Shown: positions 1 to 10,505 of the stretch, in pieces
Position numbering within the stretch: the first letter of the stretch is position 1
How the letters are laid out: each line of letters opens with the position of its first letter
Source of the DNA: Stomorhina lunata
Taxonomy: Eukaryota; Arthropoda; Insecta; Diptera; Rhiniidae
Assembly: GCA_933228675.1 (NCBI GenBank)
Contig: OW121741.1
Coordinates: forward strand, 80,612,104-80,676,103
Direction: 5' to 3'
DNA: 64,000 bases
Notes under the pieces: model-generated
What the model was told of the DNA's origin: nothing
The model's input: the letters and a program-made list of their open reading frames with translations, nothing else
Databases searched by the model: none
Made by a program: the position numbers and the translations under genes

Positions 1-2996
1 CTTAGTCTATGTCTTAGTCTATGTCTTAGTCTATGTCTTAGTCTATGTCTTAGTCTATGTCTTAGTCTATGTCTTAGTCTATGTCTTAGTCTATGTCTTA
101 GTCTATGTCTTAGTCTATGTCTTAGTCTATGTTTTAGTCTATGTCTTAGTCTATGTCTTAGTCTATGTCTTAGTCTATGTCTTAGTCTATGTCTTAGTCT
201 ATGTCTAAGCCTATGTCTTAGTCTACGTCTTAATCTATGTCTTAGCCTATGTCTTAGTCTATGTCTTAGTCTATGTCTTAGTCTATGTCTTAGTCTATGT
301 CTTAGTCTATGTCTTAGTCTATGTCTTAGTATATGTCATAGTCTATGTCTTAGTCTATGTCTTAGTCTATGTCTTAGTCTATGTCTTAGTCTATGTCTTA
401 GTCTATGTCTTAGTCTATGTCTTAGTCTATATTTTAGTCTATATTTTAGTCTATATTTTAGTCTATGTCTTATTCTATGTCTTAGTCGATGTCTTAGTCT
501 ATGTCTTAGTCTATGTCTTAGTCTATGTCTTAGTCTATGTCTTAGTCTATGTCTTAGTTTTGTCGTAGTCTATATCTTAGTCTATGTCTTAGTCTATGTC
601 TTATTCTATGTCTTAGTCTATGTCTTAGTCTATGTCTTAGTCTATGTCTTAGTCTAAGTCTTAGTCTATGCCTTAGTCTATGCTTAGTCTATGTCTTAGT
701 CTATGTCTTAGTCTATGTCTTAGTCTATGTCTTAGTCTATGTCTTAGTCTATGTCTTAGTCTATGTCTTAGTCTATGTCTTAGTCTATGTCTTAGTCTAT
801 GTTTTAGTCTATGTCTTAGTCTATGTCTTAGTCTATGTCTTAGTCTTAGTCTATGTCTTAGTCTATGTCTTAGTCTATGTCTTAGTCTATGTCTTAGTCT
901 ATGTCTTAGTCTATGTCTTAGTCTATGTCTTAGTCTATGTCTTAGTCTATGTCTTAGTCTATGTCTTAGTCTATGTCTTAGTCTATGTCTTAGTCTATGT
1001 CTTAGTTTTGTCGTAGTCTATATCTTAGTCTATGTCTTAGTCTATGTCTTATTCTATGTCTTAGTCTATGTCTTAGTCTATGTCTTAGTCTAAGTCTTAG
1101 TCTATGCCTTAGTCTATGCTTAGTCTATGTCTTAGTCTATGTCTTAGTCTATGTCTTAGTCTATGTCTTAGTATATGTCTTAGTCTATATCTTAGTCTAT
1201 ATCTTAGTCTATGTCTCAGTCTATGTCTTAGTCTTTGTCTTATTCTATGTCTTAGTCTATGTCTTAGTCTATGTCTTAGTCTATGTCTTAGTCTATGTCT
1301 TAGTCTATGTCTATGTCTATGTCTTAGTCTATGTCTTAGTCTATGTCTTAGTCTATGTCTTAGTCTATGTCTTAGTCTATGTCTTAGTCTATGTCTTAGT
1401 CTATGTCTTAGTCTATGTCTTAGTCTATGTCTTAGTCTATGTCTTAGTCTATGTTTTAGTCTATGTCTTAGTCTATGTCTTAGTCTATGTCTTAGTCTAT
1501 GTCTTAGTCTATGTCTTAGTCTATGTCTAAGCCTATGTCTTAGTCTACGTCTTAATCTATGTCTTAGCCTATGTCTTAGTCTATGTCTTAGTCTATGTCT
1601 TAGTCTATGTCTTAGTCTATGTCTTAGTCTATGTCTTAGTCTATGTCTTAGTATATGTCATAGTCTATGTCTTAGTCTATGTCTTAGTCTATGTCTTAGT
1701 CTATGTCTTAGTCTATGTCTTAGTCTATGTCTTAGTCTATGTCTTAGTCTATATTTTAGTCTATATTTTAGTCTATATTTTAGTCTATGTCTTATTCTAT
1801 GTCTTAGTCGATGTCTTAGTCTATGTCTTAGTCTATGTCTTAGTCTATGTCTTAGTCTATGTCTTAGTCTATGTCTTAGTTTTGTCGTAGTCTATATCTT
1901 AGTCTATGTCTTAGTCTATGTCTTATTCTATGTCTTAGTCTATGTCTTAGTCTATGTCTTAGTCTATGTCTTAGTCTAAGTCTTAGTCTATGCCTTAGTC
2001 TATGCTTAGTCTATGTCTTAGTCTATGTCTTAGTCTATGTCTTAGTCTATGTCTTAGTCTATGTCTTAGTCTATGTCTTAGTCTATGTCTTAGTCTATGT
2101 CTTAGTCTATGTCTTAGTCTATGTTTTAGTCTATGTCTTAGTCTATGTCTTAGTCTATGTCTTAGTCTTAGTCTATGTCTTAGTCTATGTCTTAGTCTAT
2201 GTCTTAGTCTATGTCTTAGTCTATGTCTTAGTCTATGTCTTAGTCTATGTCTTAGTCTATGTCTTAGTCTATGTCTTAGTCTATGTCTTAGTCTATGTCT
2301 TAGTCTATGTCTTAGTTTTGTCGTAGTCTATATCTTAGTCTATGTCTTAGTCTATGTCTTATTCTATGTCTTAGTCTATGTCTTAGTCTATGTCTTAGTC
2401 TAAGTCTTAGTCTATGCCTTAGTCTATGCTTAGTCTATGTCTTAGTCTATGTCTTAGTCTATGTCTTAGTCTATGTCTTAGTATATGTCTTAGTCTATAT
2501 CTTAGTCTATATCTTAGTCTATGTCTCAGTCTATGTCTTAGTCTTTGTCTTATTCTATGTCTTAGTCTATGTCTTAGTCTATGTCTTAGTCTATGTCTTA
2601 GTCTATGTCTTAGTCTATGTCTTAGTCTATGTCTTAGTCTATGTCTTAGTCTATGTCTTAGTCTATGTCTTAGTCTATGTCTTAGTCTATGTCTTAGTCT
2701 ATGTCTTAGTCTATGTCTTAGTCTATGACTTAGTCTATGTCTTAGTCTATGTCTTAGTCTATGTCTTAGTCTATGTCTTAGTATATGTCTTAGTCCATGT
2801 CTTAGTCTATGTCTTAGTCTATGTCTTAGTCTATGTCTTAGTCTATGTCTTAGTCTATGACTTAGTCTATGTCTTAGTCTATGTCTTAGTCTATGTCTTA
2901 GTCTATGTCTTAGTATATGTCTTAGTCCATGTCTTAGTCTATGTCTTAGTCTATGTCTTAGTCTATGTCTTAGTCTATGTCTTAGCCTAAGTCTTA
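1..2996 (+). repeat. 12-bp tandem array, block 1, with a higher-order period of about 1.32 kb
   Basis: The unit CTTAGTCTATGT repeats almost without break from the first base, so the array probably continues to the left. Variant units act as landmarks: AGTTTTGTCGTAG occurs at 556, 1004, 1878 and 2314, and matching landmarks are 1322 or 1310 bp apart. The block is therefore a higher-order repeat, about one and a half to two copies of a roughly 1.32-kb segment differing by a single 12-bp unit. Two of three forward frames are open (LSLC and LVYV repeats), giving long frames from 680, 1116, 2002 and 2426. These follow from a stop-free 12-mer and are not taken as genes. Confidence 0.97.
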
Positions 2997-3084
2997 GTCT
3001 ATATCTTGGTGGCTTGGCGAAGTGTGGGGCACTAGATGATAGTTTTTTCTATCATTACGTCCATTAAAAAAAAGTCTATATCTT
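2997..3084 (+). mobile_element. Tiny poly(A)-tailed retroposon insertion inside the 12-bp array
   Basis: A 66-bp non-satellite block (3008-3073) ends in eight A residues and is bordered on both sides by the 11-bp sequence GTCTATATCTT (2997-3007 and 3074-3084). The bordering copies carry the rare TATAT variant of the satellite unit, which supports a true target duplication over a chance satellite match. A poly(A) tail plus target duplication is the mark of LINE-driven target-primed reverse transcription, so this is probably a severely 5'-truncated LINE or SINE 3' end. It contains a 7-bp hairpin, ATGATAG/CTATCAT with a T6 loop, near 3033-3052. The family is not recognised. Confidence 0.7.
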
Positions 3085-3157
3085 AATCTATATCTTGGTC
3101 TCTGTCTTAGTCAATGTCTTAGTCTATATCTTAGTCTGTGTCTTAGTCTTTGTGTTA
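3085..3157 (+). repeat. Degenerate right edge of 12-bp array block 1
   Basis: Units here are variants such as AATCTATATCTT and AGTCTGTGTCTT and decay into non-repeated sequence after about 3157. Edge decay is usual for tandem arrays, because the ends are homogenised least. Confidence 0.85.
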
Positions 3158-3204
3158 TCATATTCATACTTTATTTCTTAGGAAAGACTGCATCTTGATA
3201 TATT

Positions 3205-3999
3205 TATACCCTTCACCGCCATAGGTGGAAAGGGTATTATTAGTTTGTACTGATGTATGTAACGCATAGAAATATTTATCTAAGACCCACCTTTTAGTAC
3301 ACTTATAAGATTAGAATCACTTTCTAAATCGATTTAGCGATGTCAGTCCGTCCGTCCATCTGTACGGCTGTCTGGCTGGACCATCATATAATCAAACTAC
3401 AGGTCGTAATTCTTAAAATAATTTGATGAAATTTGACATAGATCATTTTTTTGATAATGGGACCATGGCTGTTGAAATTCGTTAAAATCGGTTCATTATT
3501 TATGGTACCTCCCATAGGTCCCACTTCCCGGAATTGATATATTGGCTACAAATATGAATATTTTTTCATGAAATTTAAAACAGATACTGCTTATATAAAC
3601 TTAAATCACTGTACCAAGTTTCGTTAAAATCGGTATACATTTGACCCTAGCTCCCATACAAAATCTTCTGACAAAACGCACTAAATGGGACAAAAATTAC
3701 GAAAACGCTAGTAAATCTAAAGATAATGAGAATTTTAAGTTTTTGCATACATCAATTTTGTAACAACTGTAATCAATTCGCCAAATTTCGAGATAATTGG
3801 TCTCCATGCCTAGCTCTCATATAAGTCCAAATGCCGGAAACAGCTTAAATATATAAGTTTTTAAAAAATGTTTGTATGATGGCAAAATTTAGCAAATATT
3901 TGTCTTTATACTGGAAAAATAACACCTTTGTCGATATTTAGTAGTGAAGCGTATCGTATGGTCGGGCTTGACCAACTATAGCACTTTCTTACTTGTTTT
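3205..3999 (+). mobile_element. Dispersed non-coding repeat, family 1, copy A
   Basis: This full-length copy runs from TATACCCTTCACCGCC to TTCTTACTTGTTTT, and matching ends recur in the other copies of the window. The 5' end forms a hairpin (ATACCCTT...AAGGGTAT with a nested CCNCC/GGTGG), and a second hairpin around GTCGG/CCGAC-like arms lies about 25 bp from the 3' end. Internally it has stacked CCGT/CTGT motifs near 3346-3375 and repeated phrases such as CATTTGACCCTAGCTC. No protein is encoded. Terminal inverted repeats and target duplications were not evident, so the superfamily is left open. Confidence 0.88.
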
Positions 4000-5046
4000 A
4001 AGTCAATCCCATTCAGTAAAGAAATAATTTAGTTTCTATCAGTGTCACTTATTTAATGAGTTTTATTTAAAAAAATGTATGTTTTTTTTTTTTTTTGAAA
4101 ATATTTACATACAATTATTCTAAATCGAGGGTTTGAATTAAATTTCCAGTTCAACACAATAATGTATGTATATATTTATTTTGTACAAACTCTTTATTAA
4201 GTTGTTTCGTGTAAACTTTTTAATAAATGAAAAAAATATATTTTTATATGGAAATGGGGAATTTTGTGAAAGAATTTTAATACCCGAGCGACTTTAAATG
4301 GATTATCAATGTTGCAGCCAGAACCCACACAAGCTTTTCCGAAAAGTGTTTTGGAGATTTAAAATAAAAGGGAGGTAGCTTAAGGTGTGTATACGTTAGA
4401 TATAAAAATTACTGGGTTACAAATTGTAGAAAATATAATGTTTGTTCCTGTACCCAAAAGAGTCGGAAGTTGTCAGAAATGACTCAAAACAACAACAATT
4501 TGTGTAAGCGAATTAAAAGAAGTGACAACAATTAATAAGTAAAGTACTATTGAAAAAACAAAGAATGCCAGTAAATTAAAAGAAAAACAATCCTTTTTTT
4601 ATAGAGTCCTTTAATCTAATGATTTCTTTTACAGGCAGCTTCATCAAAATGAAATATATTTGAATTTTTTTTTCCCCCAAAACGAAACATGTAAAACATT
4701 TTTTAAAACAAACAGAATAAAAGTTCCCTATAGAAAACCACAAAATGAATTACTTCTAGTAAACAATTCTTTTAAAGATATTCATTTATCAATATTTCAA
4801 AGTGTCTAACAATACAAATACAATATTTTAAAACTATACTCGGGGGAATTTTTTATCGTTTCTTTATCCTTTTAGAAATTCCCTCATTTGGGGTAAGAAA
4901 CAATAGAGGAAAAAGTTGAAAATAGTTACAATGATTACTGTCATTCTATCTATTTATTATTATTATTATTTACAATTGTAAATAAACAAATGTACAAATC
5001 GTGTTATGTATACACTTGAAGAAATTTTGATAGATTTTTTAAATTT
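4000..5046. other. AT-rich non-repeated interval
   Basis: No supported gene, RNA or recognisable mobile element was seen. The stretch holds only homopolymer runs, for example T-rich around 4081-4098, and a short (TAT)n near 4950-4970. Confidence 0.6.
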
Positions 5047-7490
5047 AGTCTATGTCTTAGTCAATGTCTTAGTCTTAGTCTATGTCTTAGTCTTTGTCTT
5101 AGTCTATGTCTTAGTCTATGCCTTAGTCTATGTCTTAGTCTATGTCTTAGTCTATGTCTTAGTCTATGCCTTAGTCTATGTCTTAGTCTATGTCTTAGTC
5201 TATGTCTTAGTCTATATCTTAGTCTATGTCTTAGTCTATGTCTTAGTCTATGCCTTAGTCTATTCCTTATTCTATGTCTTAGTCTATGTCTTACTTCATG
5301 TCTTAGTCTATGTCTTCCTTCATGTCTTAGTCTAAGTCTTAGTCTATGTCATAGTCTATGTCTTAGTCTATGTCATAGTCTATGTCTTAGTCTATGTCTT
5401 AGTCTATGCCTTAGTCCATGTCTTAGTCTATGTCTTAGTCTATGTTTTAGTCTATATCTTAGTCTATGTCTTATTCTATGTCTTAGTCAATGTCTTAGTC
5501 TATGTCTAAGTCTATGTCTTAGTCTATGTCTTAGTCTATGTCTTAGTCTATGTCTTAGTCTATGTCTAAGTCTATGTCTTAGTTTATGTCTTAGTATATG
5601 TCTTAGTCTATTTATTAGTCTCTGTCTTCGTCTATGTCTTAGTCTATGTCTTAGTCTATGTCTTAGTCTATGTCTTAGTCTATGTCTTAGTCTATGTCTT
5701 AGTCTATGTATTAGTCTATGTCTTAGTCCATGTCTTAGTCTATGTCTTAGTCTATGTTTTAGTCTATGTCTTAGTCTATGTCTTACTTCATGTCTTAGTC
5801 TACGTCTTAGTTTATGTCTTAGTCTATATATTAGTCTATGTCTTAGTCTATGTCTTAGTCTATGTCTTAGTCTATGTCTTAGTCTATGTCTTAGTCTATG
5901 TCTTAGTCTATGTCTTAGTCTATGTCTTAGTCTATGTCTTAGTCTTTATCTTAGTCCATGTCTTAGTTTATGTGTTAGTCTGTGTCTTAGTCCATGTCTT
6001 AGTCTATGTTTTAGTCTATGTCCTTGTCTATGTCTTAGTCTATTTCTTAGTCTATGTCTTAGTCTATATATTAAACTATGCCTTAGTCTATATCTTAGTC
6101 TATGTCTAAGTCTATGTCTTAGTCCATGCCTTAGTCTATGTCTTAGTCTATGTCTTAGTCTATCTCTTAGTCTAGGTTTTAGTCTATGTCTTTGTCTATG
6201 TCTTAGTCTATTTCTTAGTCTAAGTCTTAGTCTATATCTTAATCTATGTCTTAGTCTTTATCTTAGACTATGTCTTAGTCTACGTCTTAGTTTATGTCTT
6301 AGTCTATATATTAGTCTATGTCTTAGTCTATGTCTTAGTCTATGTCTTAGTCTATGTCTTAGTCTATGTCTTAGTCTATGTCTTAGTCTATGTCTTAGTC
6401 TATGTCTTAGTCTATGTCTTAGACTATGTCTTAGTCTACGTCTTAGTTTATGTCTTAGTCTATATATTAGTCTATGTCTTAGTCTATGTCTTAGTCTATG
6501 TCTTAGTCTATTTATTAGTCTATGTCTTCGTCTATGTCTTAGTCTATGTCTTAGTCTATGACTTAGTCTATGTCTTAGTCTATCTCTTAGTCTATCTCTT
6601 AGTCTAGGTTTTAGTCTATGTCTTTGTCTATGTCTTAGTCTATTTCTTAGTCTAAGTCTTAGTCTATATCTTAATCTATGTCTTAGTCTTTATCTTAGAC
6701 TATGTCTTAGTCTACGTCTTAGTTTATGTCTTAGTCTATATATTAGTCTATGTCTTAGTCTATGTCTTAGTCTATGTCTTAGTCTATGTCTTAGTCTATG
6801 TCTTAGTCTATGTCTTAGTCTATGTCTTAGTCTATGTCTTAGTCTATGTCTTAGTCTATGTCTTAGTCTATGTCTTAATCTATGTCTTAGTCTATGTCTT
6901 AGTCTATGTCTTAGTCTATGTCTTAGTCTATGTCTTAGTCTATGTCTTAGTCTATGTATTAGTCTATGTCTTAGTCTATGTCTTAGTCTATGTCTTAGTC
7001 CATGTTTTAGTCTATGTCTTAGTCTATGTCTTAGTCTATGTCTTAGTCTATGTCTTAGTCTATGTCTATGTCTATGTCTTAGTCTATGTCTTAGTCTTTA
7101 TCTTAGTCCATGTCTTAGTTTATGTGTTAGTCTGTGTCTTAGTCTATGTCTTAGTCTATATCTTAGTCTATGTCTTAGTCTATGTCTTAGTCTATGTTTT
7201 AGTCTATGTTTTAGTCTATGTCTTAGTCTATGTCTTAGTCTATGTCTTAATCTATGTCTTAGTCTATGTTTTAGTCTATGTCTTAGTATATGTCTTAGTC
7301 TATGTCTTAGTCTATGTCTTAGTCTATGTCTTAGTCTATGTCTTAGTCTATGTCTTATTCTATGTCTTAGTCTATATCTGAGTCTATGTCTTAGTTTATG
7401 TCTTAGTCTATTTCTTAGTCTATGGGTTAGTCTATGTGTTAGTCTATGTCATAATCTATGACTTAATCTACGCTTTAGTCTACATTTTAT
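5047..7490 (+). repeat. 12-bp tandem array, block 2, with a 432-bp higher-order repeat
   Basis: The unit and orientation are the same as in block 1, but this block is more diverged. A landmark beginning TCTAGGTTTTAGTC occurs at 6171 and again at 6603. The shared variants that follow show a 432-bp (36-unit) segmental duplication. The landmark TCTACGTCTTAGTTTATG also recurs near 5799, 6281, 6431 and 6711. Open frames at 5006-5335 and 7124-7381 read the LVYV frame of the satellite and are not regarded as genes. Confidence 0.96.
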
Positions 7491-8114
7491 CTCTAATTTG
7501 TTTAAAAAGTTTTTTCTTAAAGTGCCTCTCCTCTATCATTTGCTTGACAAAGGACATTTCTAGGGAAATTTGTGTATTTAGCATATGAATATGTAAATAC
7601 AACAATGATAAGTTATATTGAACAATTGTTAAATGACAAGAAGTTTAGAATAATAGTAAAAAATACAACATATAATAGTTATGATAAATAATTTCGGTAA
7701 ACTTAAATTATATGAAATTTATATGGAAATGAAAAACTTAGTTTTTATTTTGCAAATATTTAACATTTGAATAAATACAAGTTCTATTTGTTTCGAGGGT
7801 GTTTGTGGTCTTTAAAATATTCAAATTATTAAAATTAAGTATGTCAAAGTGATATATGATTTTAAAATTTTAAAAAAGGAATTCTCCAGAAAACAAAACC
7901 TTCCAGCTTTTCATTTTTTTTTTTGGAAAGGCGTATTGGTGCATGTAGTTTAGTATAGAATTTTAAGCTTAGGAACACTCCTTTTTTTGAATTTAACAGT
8001 TGGATAACTTTCCTTAGTCAACACTCTTCCGTTTCCGATAAATTATACTTCATAAGCATATAACTTACTGGACTACAAACTATAGAATTAGTTTCATATT
8101 TAATCCTAACATTG
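7491..8114. other. AT-rich interval without recognised features
   Basis: No open frame, RNA gene or repeat was supported between the 12-bp array and the small CACAGTG-ended element on its right. Confidence 0.6.
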
Positions 8115-8542
8115 CACAGTGGGATGGTTTAAAAATAGATTGGAAATAAGTCCGTGACTTCTAAACCGTTGGGTTGGAATAAAATTGTTTTGTTTAAAAG
8201 ATATTCAACTTCAAAAAATAAAATTTTAAATTTTTGTCCCAAACTGCACAGATTTTTTACTAATATCTGATCAAGGTATTTTTAATTATATTGCAAAAGT
8301 ACTTTGTCATCCTGAAAGTTTGCAATGAACAAGAGCAAAAAAAGAAAAAGTACGCATTTTTATAAACTTTTCAAATCTTCTTAGGAATTCTGATTGTTTA
8401 AAATTTTAGTTTTTAATTTTTGTTGTTTTTTTCTAAAAAGTTTTATGCCATCGCAAACTTTCATTAAACTTTCATTATTTGTAGATTTTAATTTTTTTTT
8501 ATTGCATAATTTCAAATTCTATTTTTAAACCATCCCACTGTG
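8115..8542. mobile_element. 428-bp MITE-like element with CACAGTGGGATGG termini
   Basis: The terminal inverted repeats pair CACAGTGGGATGGTTTAAAA at 8115 with its reverse complement ending at 8542. The inside is AT-rich and non-coding. The flanking five bases are CATTG on the left and CGACG on the right, so no intact target duplication is visible. CACAGTG is the terminal heptamer found in Transib-type transposons and in RAG signal sequences (family knowledge). Assignment here rests on the termini only. Confidence 0.72.
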
Positions 8543-8645
8543 CGACGACAAAACATACTTACTGGCAGTGTTTTCTCAACTTTCCTGCCAAGATTTGTAT
8601 GTTCCTTATTAACACGGGTCGGCGCAAAGAGAACAAAACAAAAAA

Positions 8646-9895
8646 AGAAGTCGACAAATTTTTCTATAGAACAATTTTTTATCAAAAATTTTTCTATAGA
8701 AAATTTTTTTATCAAAAATTTTTCTATAGAAAATTTTTTTATCAAAAATTTTTCTATAGAAAATTTTTTTATCAAAAATTTTTCTATAGAAATTTTTTTT
8801 ATCAAAAATTTTTCTATAGAAAATTTTTTTATCAAAAATTTTTCTATAGAAAATTTTTTTATCAAAAATTTTTCTATAAAAAATTTTTTTATCAAAAATT
8901 TTTCTATAAAAAAATTTTTTATCAAAATTTTTTTATTATCAAAAATTTTTCAATAGAAAATTTTTTTCTATAGAAAATTTTTTTATCAAAAAATTTTGAT
9001 AAAATAATTTTCTATATAAAAAATTTTCTACATAGAAAAATTTTGGATAAAAAAATGTTCTCTAGATAAATTTTTGTGAAAAAAAATTCGATAGAAAAAT
9101 GTTTCATAAAAAAAATTGTCTATAGAAAAATTTTAAATAAAAAAAATTCTTTTTAAAAATTTTTAATAAAAAATTTTTTACAAAAAAACTTTTGATAAAA
9201 AATTTTCTATATAGAAAAATTTTGAATAAAAAAAATGTTCTCTAGATACATTTTTGTGAAAAAAAATTCTATAGAAAAATGTTTCATAAAAAAAATTGTT
9301 TATAGAAAAATTTTAAATAAAAAAAAATTCTTTTTAAAAATTTTTAATAAAAAATTTTTTACAAAAAAACTTTTGATAAAACATTTTCTATATAGAAAAA
9401 TTTTGGATAAAAAAATGTTCTCCAGATAAATTTTTGTGAAAAAAAATTCTATAGAAAAATGTTTCATAAAAAAAATTGCCTATAGAAAAATTTTAAATAA
9501 AAAAAAAATCGTTTTAAAAATTTTAAATAAAAAAATTTTTACAGAAAAACTTTTGGTAAGAAATTTTCTATAGAAAAATTTTTGATAAAGAAATGTTCTA
9601 TAGATAAATTTTTGTGAAAAAAATTCTGTAGAAAAACGTTTCATAAAAAAATTGTCTATAGAAAAATTTTTGATAAAAAAAATTATTTTTTTAAAAATTT
9701 TTGATAAAAAATTTTCTACAGAAAAACTTTTGATAAAAAATTTTCTATAGAAAAATTTTTGATAGAAAAATTTTTGATAAAGAAATTTTCTATAGCAAAA
9801 TTTTTGATAAAAAAATTTCTATAGAAGATTTGAAAACTTTTTGATACAAAAATATTTTTATCGAAAATTTTTACAGAAAAATATTTTTGAAAAAA
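8646..9895 (+). repeat. 30-bp A/T minisatellite with a 180-bp higher-order tail
   Basis: From about 8650 to 8930 the unit is exactly 30 bp (AAATTTTTTTATCAAAAATT followed by TTTCTATAG). Further right it is diverged but shows a 180-bp (six-unit) higher-order period: ATGTTCTCTAGATA-like landmarks lie near 9056, 9236, 9416 and 9594. Because 30 is divisible by three and the units lack stops in several frames, open frames appear on both strands (about 8512-8973). Their FFYRKFFYQK-type translations are artefacts of the repeat. The array is followed by a segment shared with the region right of the 61.7-62.3 kb array. Confidence 0.95.
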
Positions 9896-9925
9896 ATTAA
9901 TTTTAAGTTGAACCAAGAATTTATG

Positions 9926-10116
9926 TTAAGAGGTTGTGGGTTCGAATCCGGACTCAGGTTCATATCTTAAATTTTTATTTTTTAAATCTTAATAATTTTT
10001 ATGATTTTTATTATTAATTATTAATCTAATTTAAAAATCATAAAAATTATTAAAATTTAAAAAATAAAAATTTATGATATGAACCTGAGCCCGGATTCGA
10101 ACCCACAACCTCTTAA
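9926..10116. repeat. Large palindrome with a tRNA T-arm/B-box motif in each arm
   Basis: Two 85-bp arms (9926-10010 and 10032-10116) are near-perfect reverse complements around a loop of about 21 bp. Each arm carries GGGTTCGAATCC, which fits the pol III B box / tRNA T-loop consensus GGTTCGANNCC, in opposite orientations: plus strand at 9938-9949, minus strand in the right arm. The neighbouring bases do not form a proper 5-bp T stem, and no A box, anticodon arm or acceptor stem is visible, so this is not a working tRNA gene. The homologous segment at about 62.2-62.3 kb lacks it, consistent with insertion as a unit. It is probably a tRNA-derived SINE or MITE in head-to-head form. Confidence 0.85.
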
Positions 10117-10140
10117 GAAAAATTGTTTTATTAAATATTT

Positions 10141-10505
10141 TTTGGATCGAAAATATTCGTCTAAAAAATATAAAAATCTAAAATTGTTTAATATTAGAAA
10201 TTATTTTTGTTTCCCATTTTTCCCAATATTTACAAAAAAAAAAATAGTGTAGTGGCAAAAATGTTCGAGTGTATATTTCTTCGTTCTCTCGAACCATGCA
10301 TTTTTTGTTGCTTTAAATTGGATTTTGAGTTGTTTCTTGCCTATTTTGTTTTTGTCGTTTCTTTAACAAAGCGGCACCAACCAACTCTGTTAACATCCAA
10401 ATTCGAACTGAAAGATTTTAATACTCATTTTCACGAGTTTTTTTTATGATCGTGGTGTTTACGAAAATTTAAAAAAAAATCATCGGCTACTGGTGCTATG
10501 GGCAA
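10141..10505 (+). mobile_element. Non-coding segment shared with 62290-62637, copy 1
   Basis: Phrases here recur in the same order at 62.3-62.6 kb, for example AAATTGTTTAATATTAGAA, TTCTCTCGAACCATG, TTGCCTATTTTG and CTCTGTTAACATCCAAATTC, ending at CATCGGCTACTGGTG. Both copies lie immediately right of a 30-bp minisatellite of the same type, so array and segment probably belong to one dispersed element. Copy 1 has a short extra piece, GCGGCACCAACC, near 10370. No protein is encoded. Confidence 0.8.

Noticed and set aside
1..3157. Telomeric repeat
   Set aside because: The 12-bp unit contains TTAG but is not the insect TTAGG repeat, flies lack that repeat, and the same array occurs in three interior blocks bordered by other DNA.
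8110..8547. A 5-bp target duplication for the 428-bp CACAGTG element
   Set aside because: The flanks are CATTG and CGACG, which do not match, so no duplication is claimed.
8512..8973. Overlapping long frames on both strands with FFYRKFFYQK or KFLIKKFSIE repeats (also 61646-62331)
   Set aside because: A 30-bp stop-free unit opens several frames at once on both strands. Overlap in multiple frames shows that these are not genes.
9926..10116. A functional tRNA gene
   Set aside because: Only the B-box/T-loop motif is present. Acceptor, D and anticodon arms are missing, and the flanking bases do not make a T stem.
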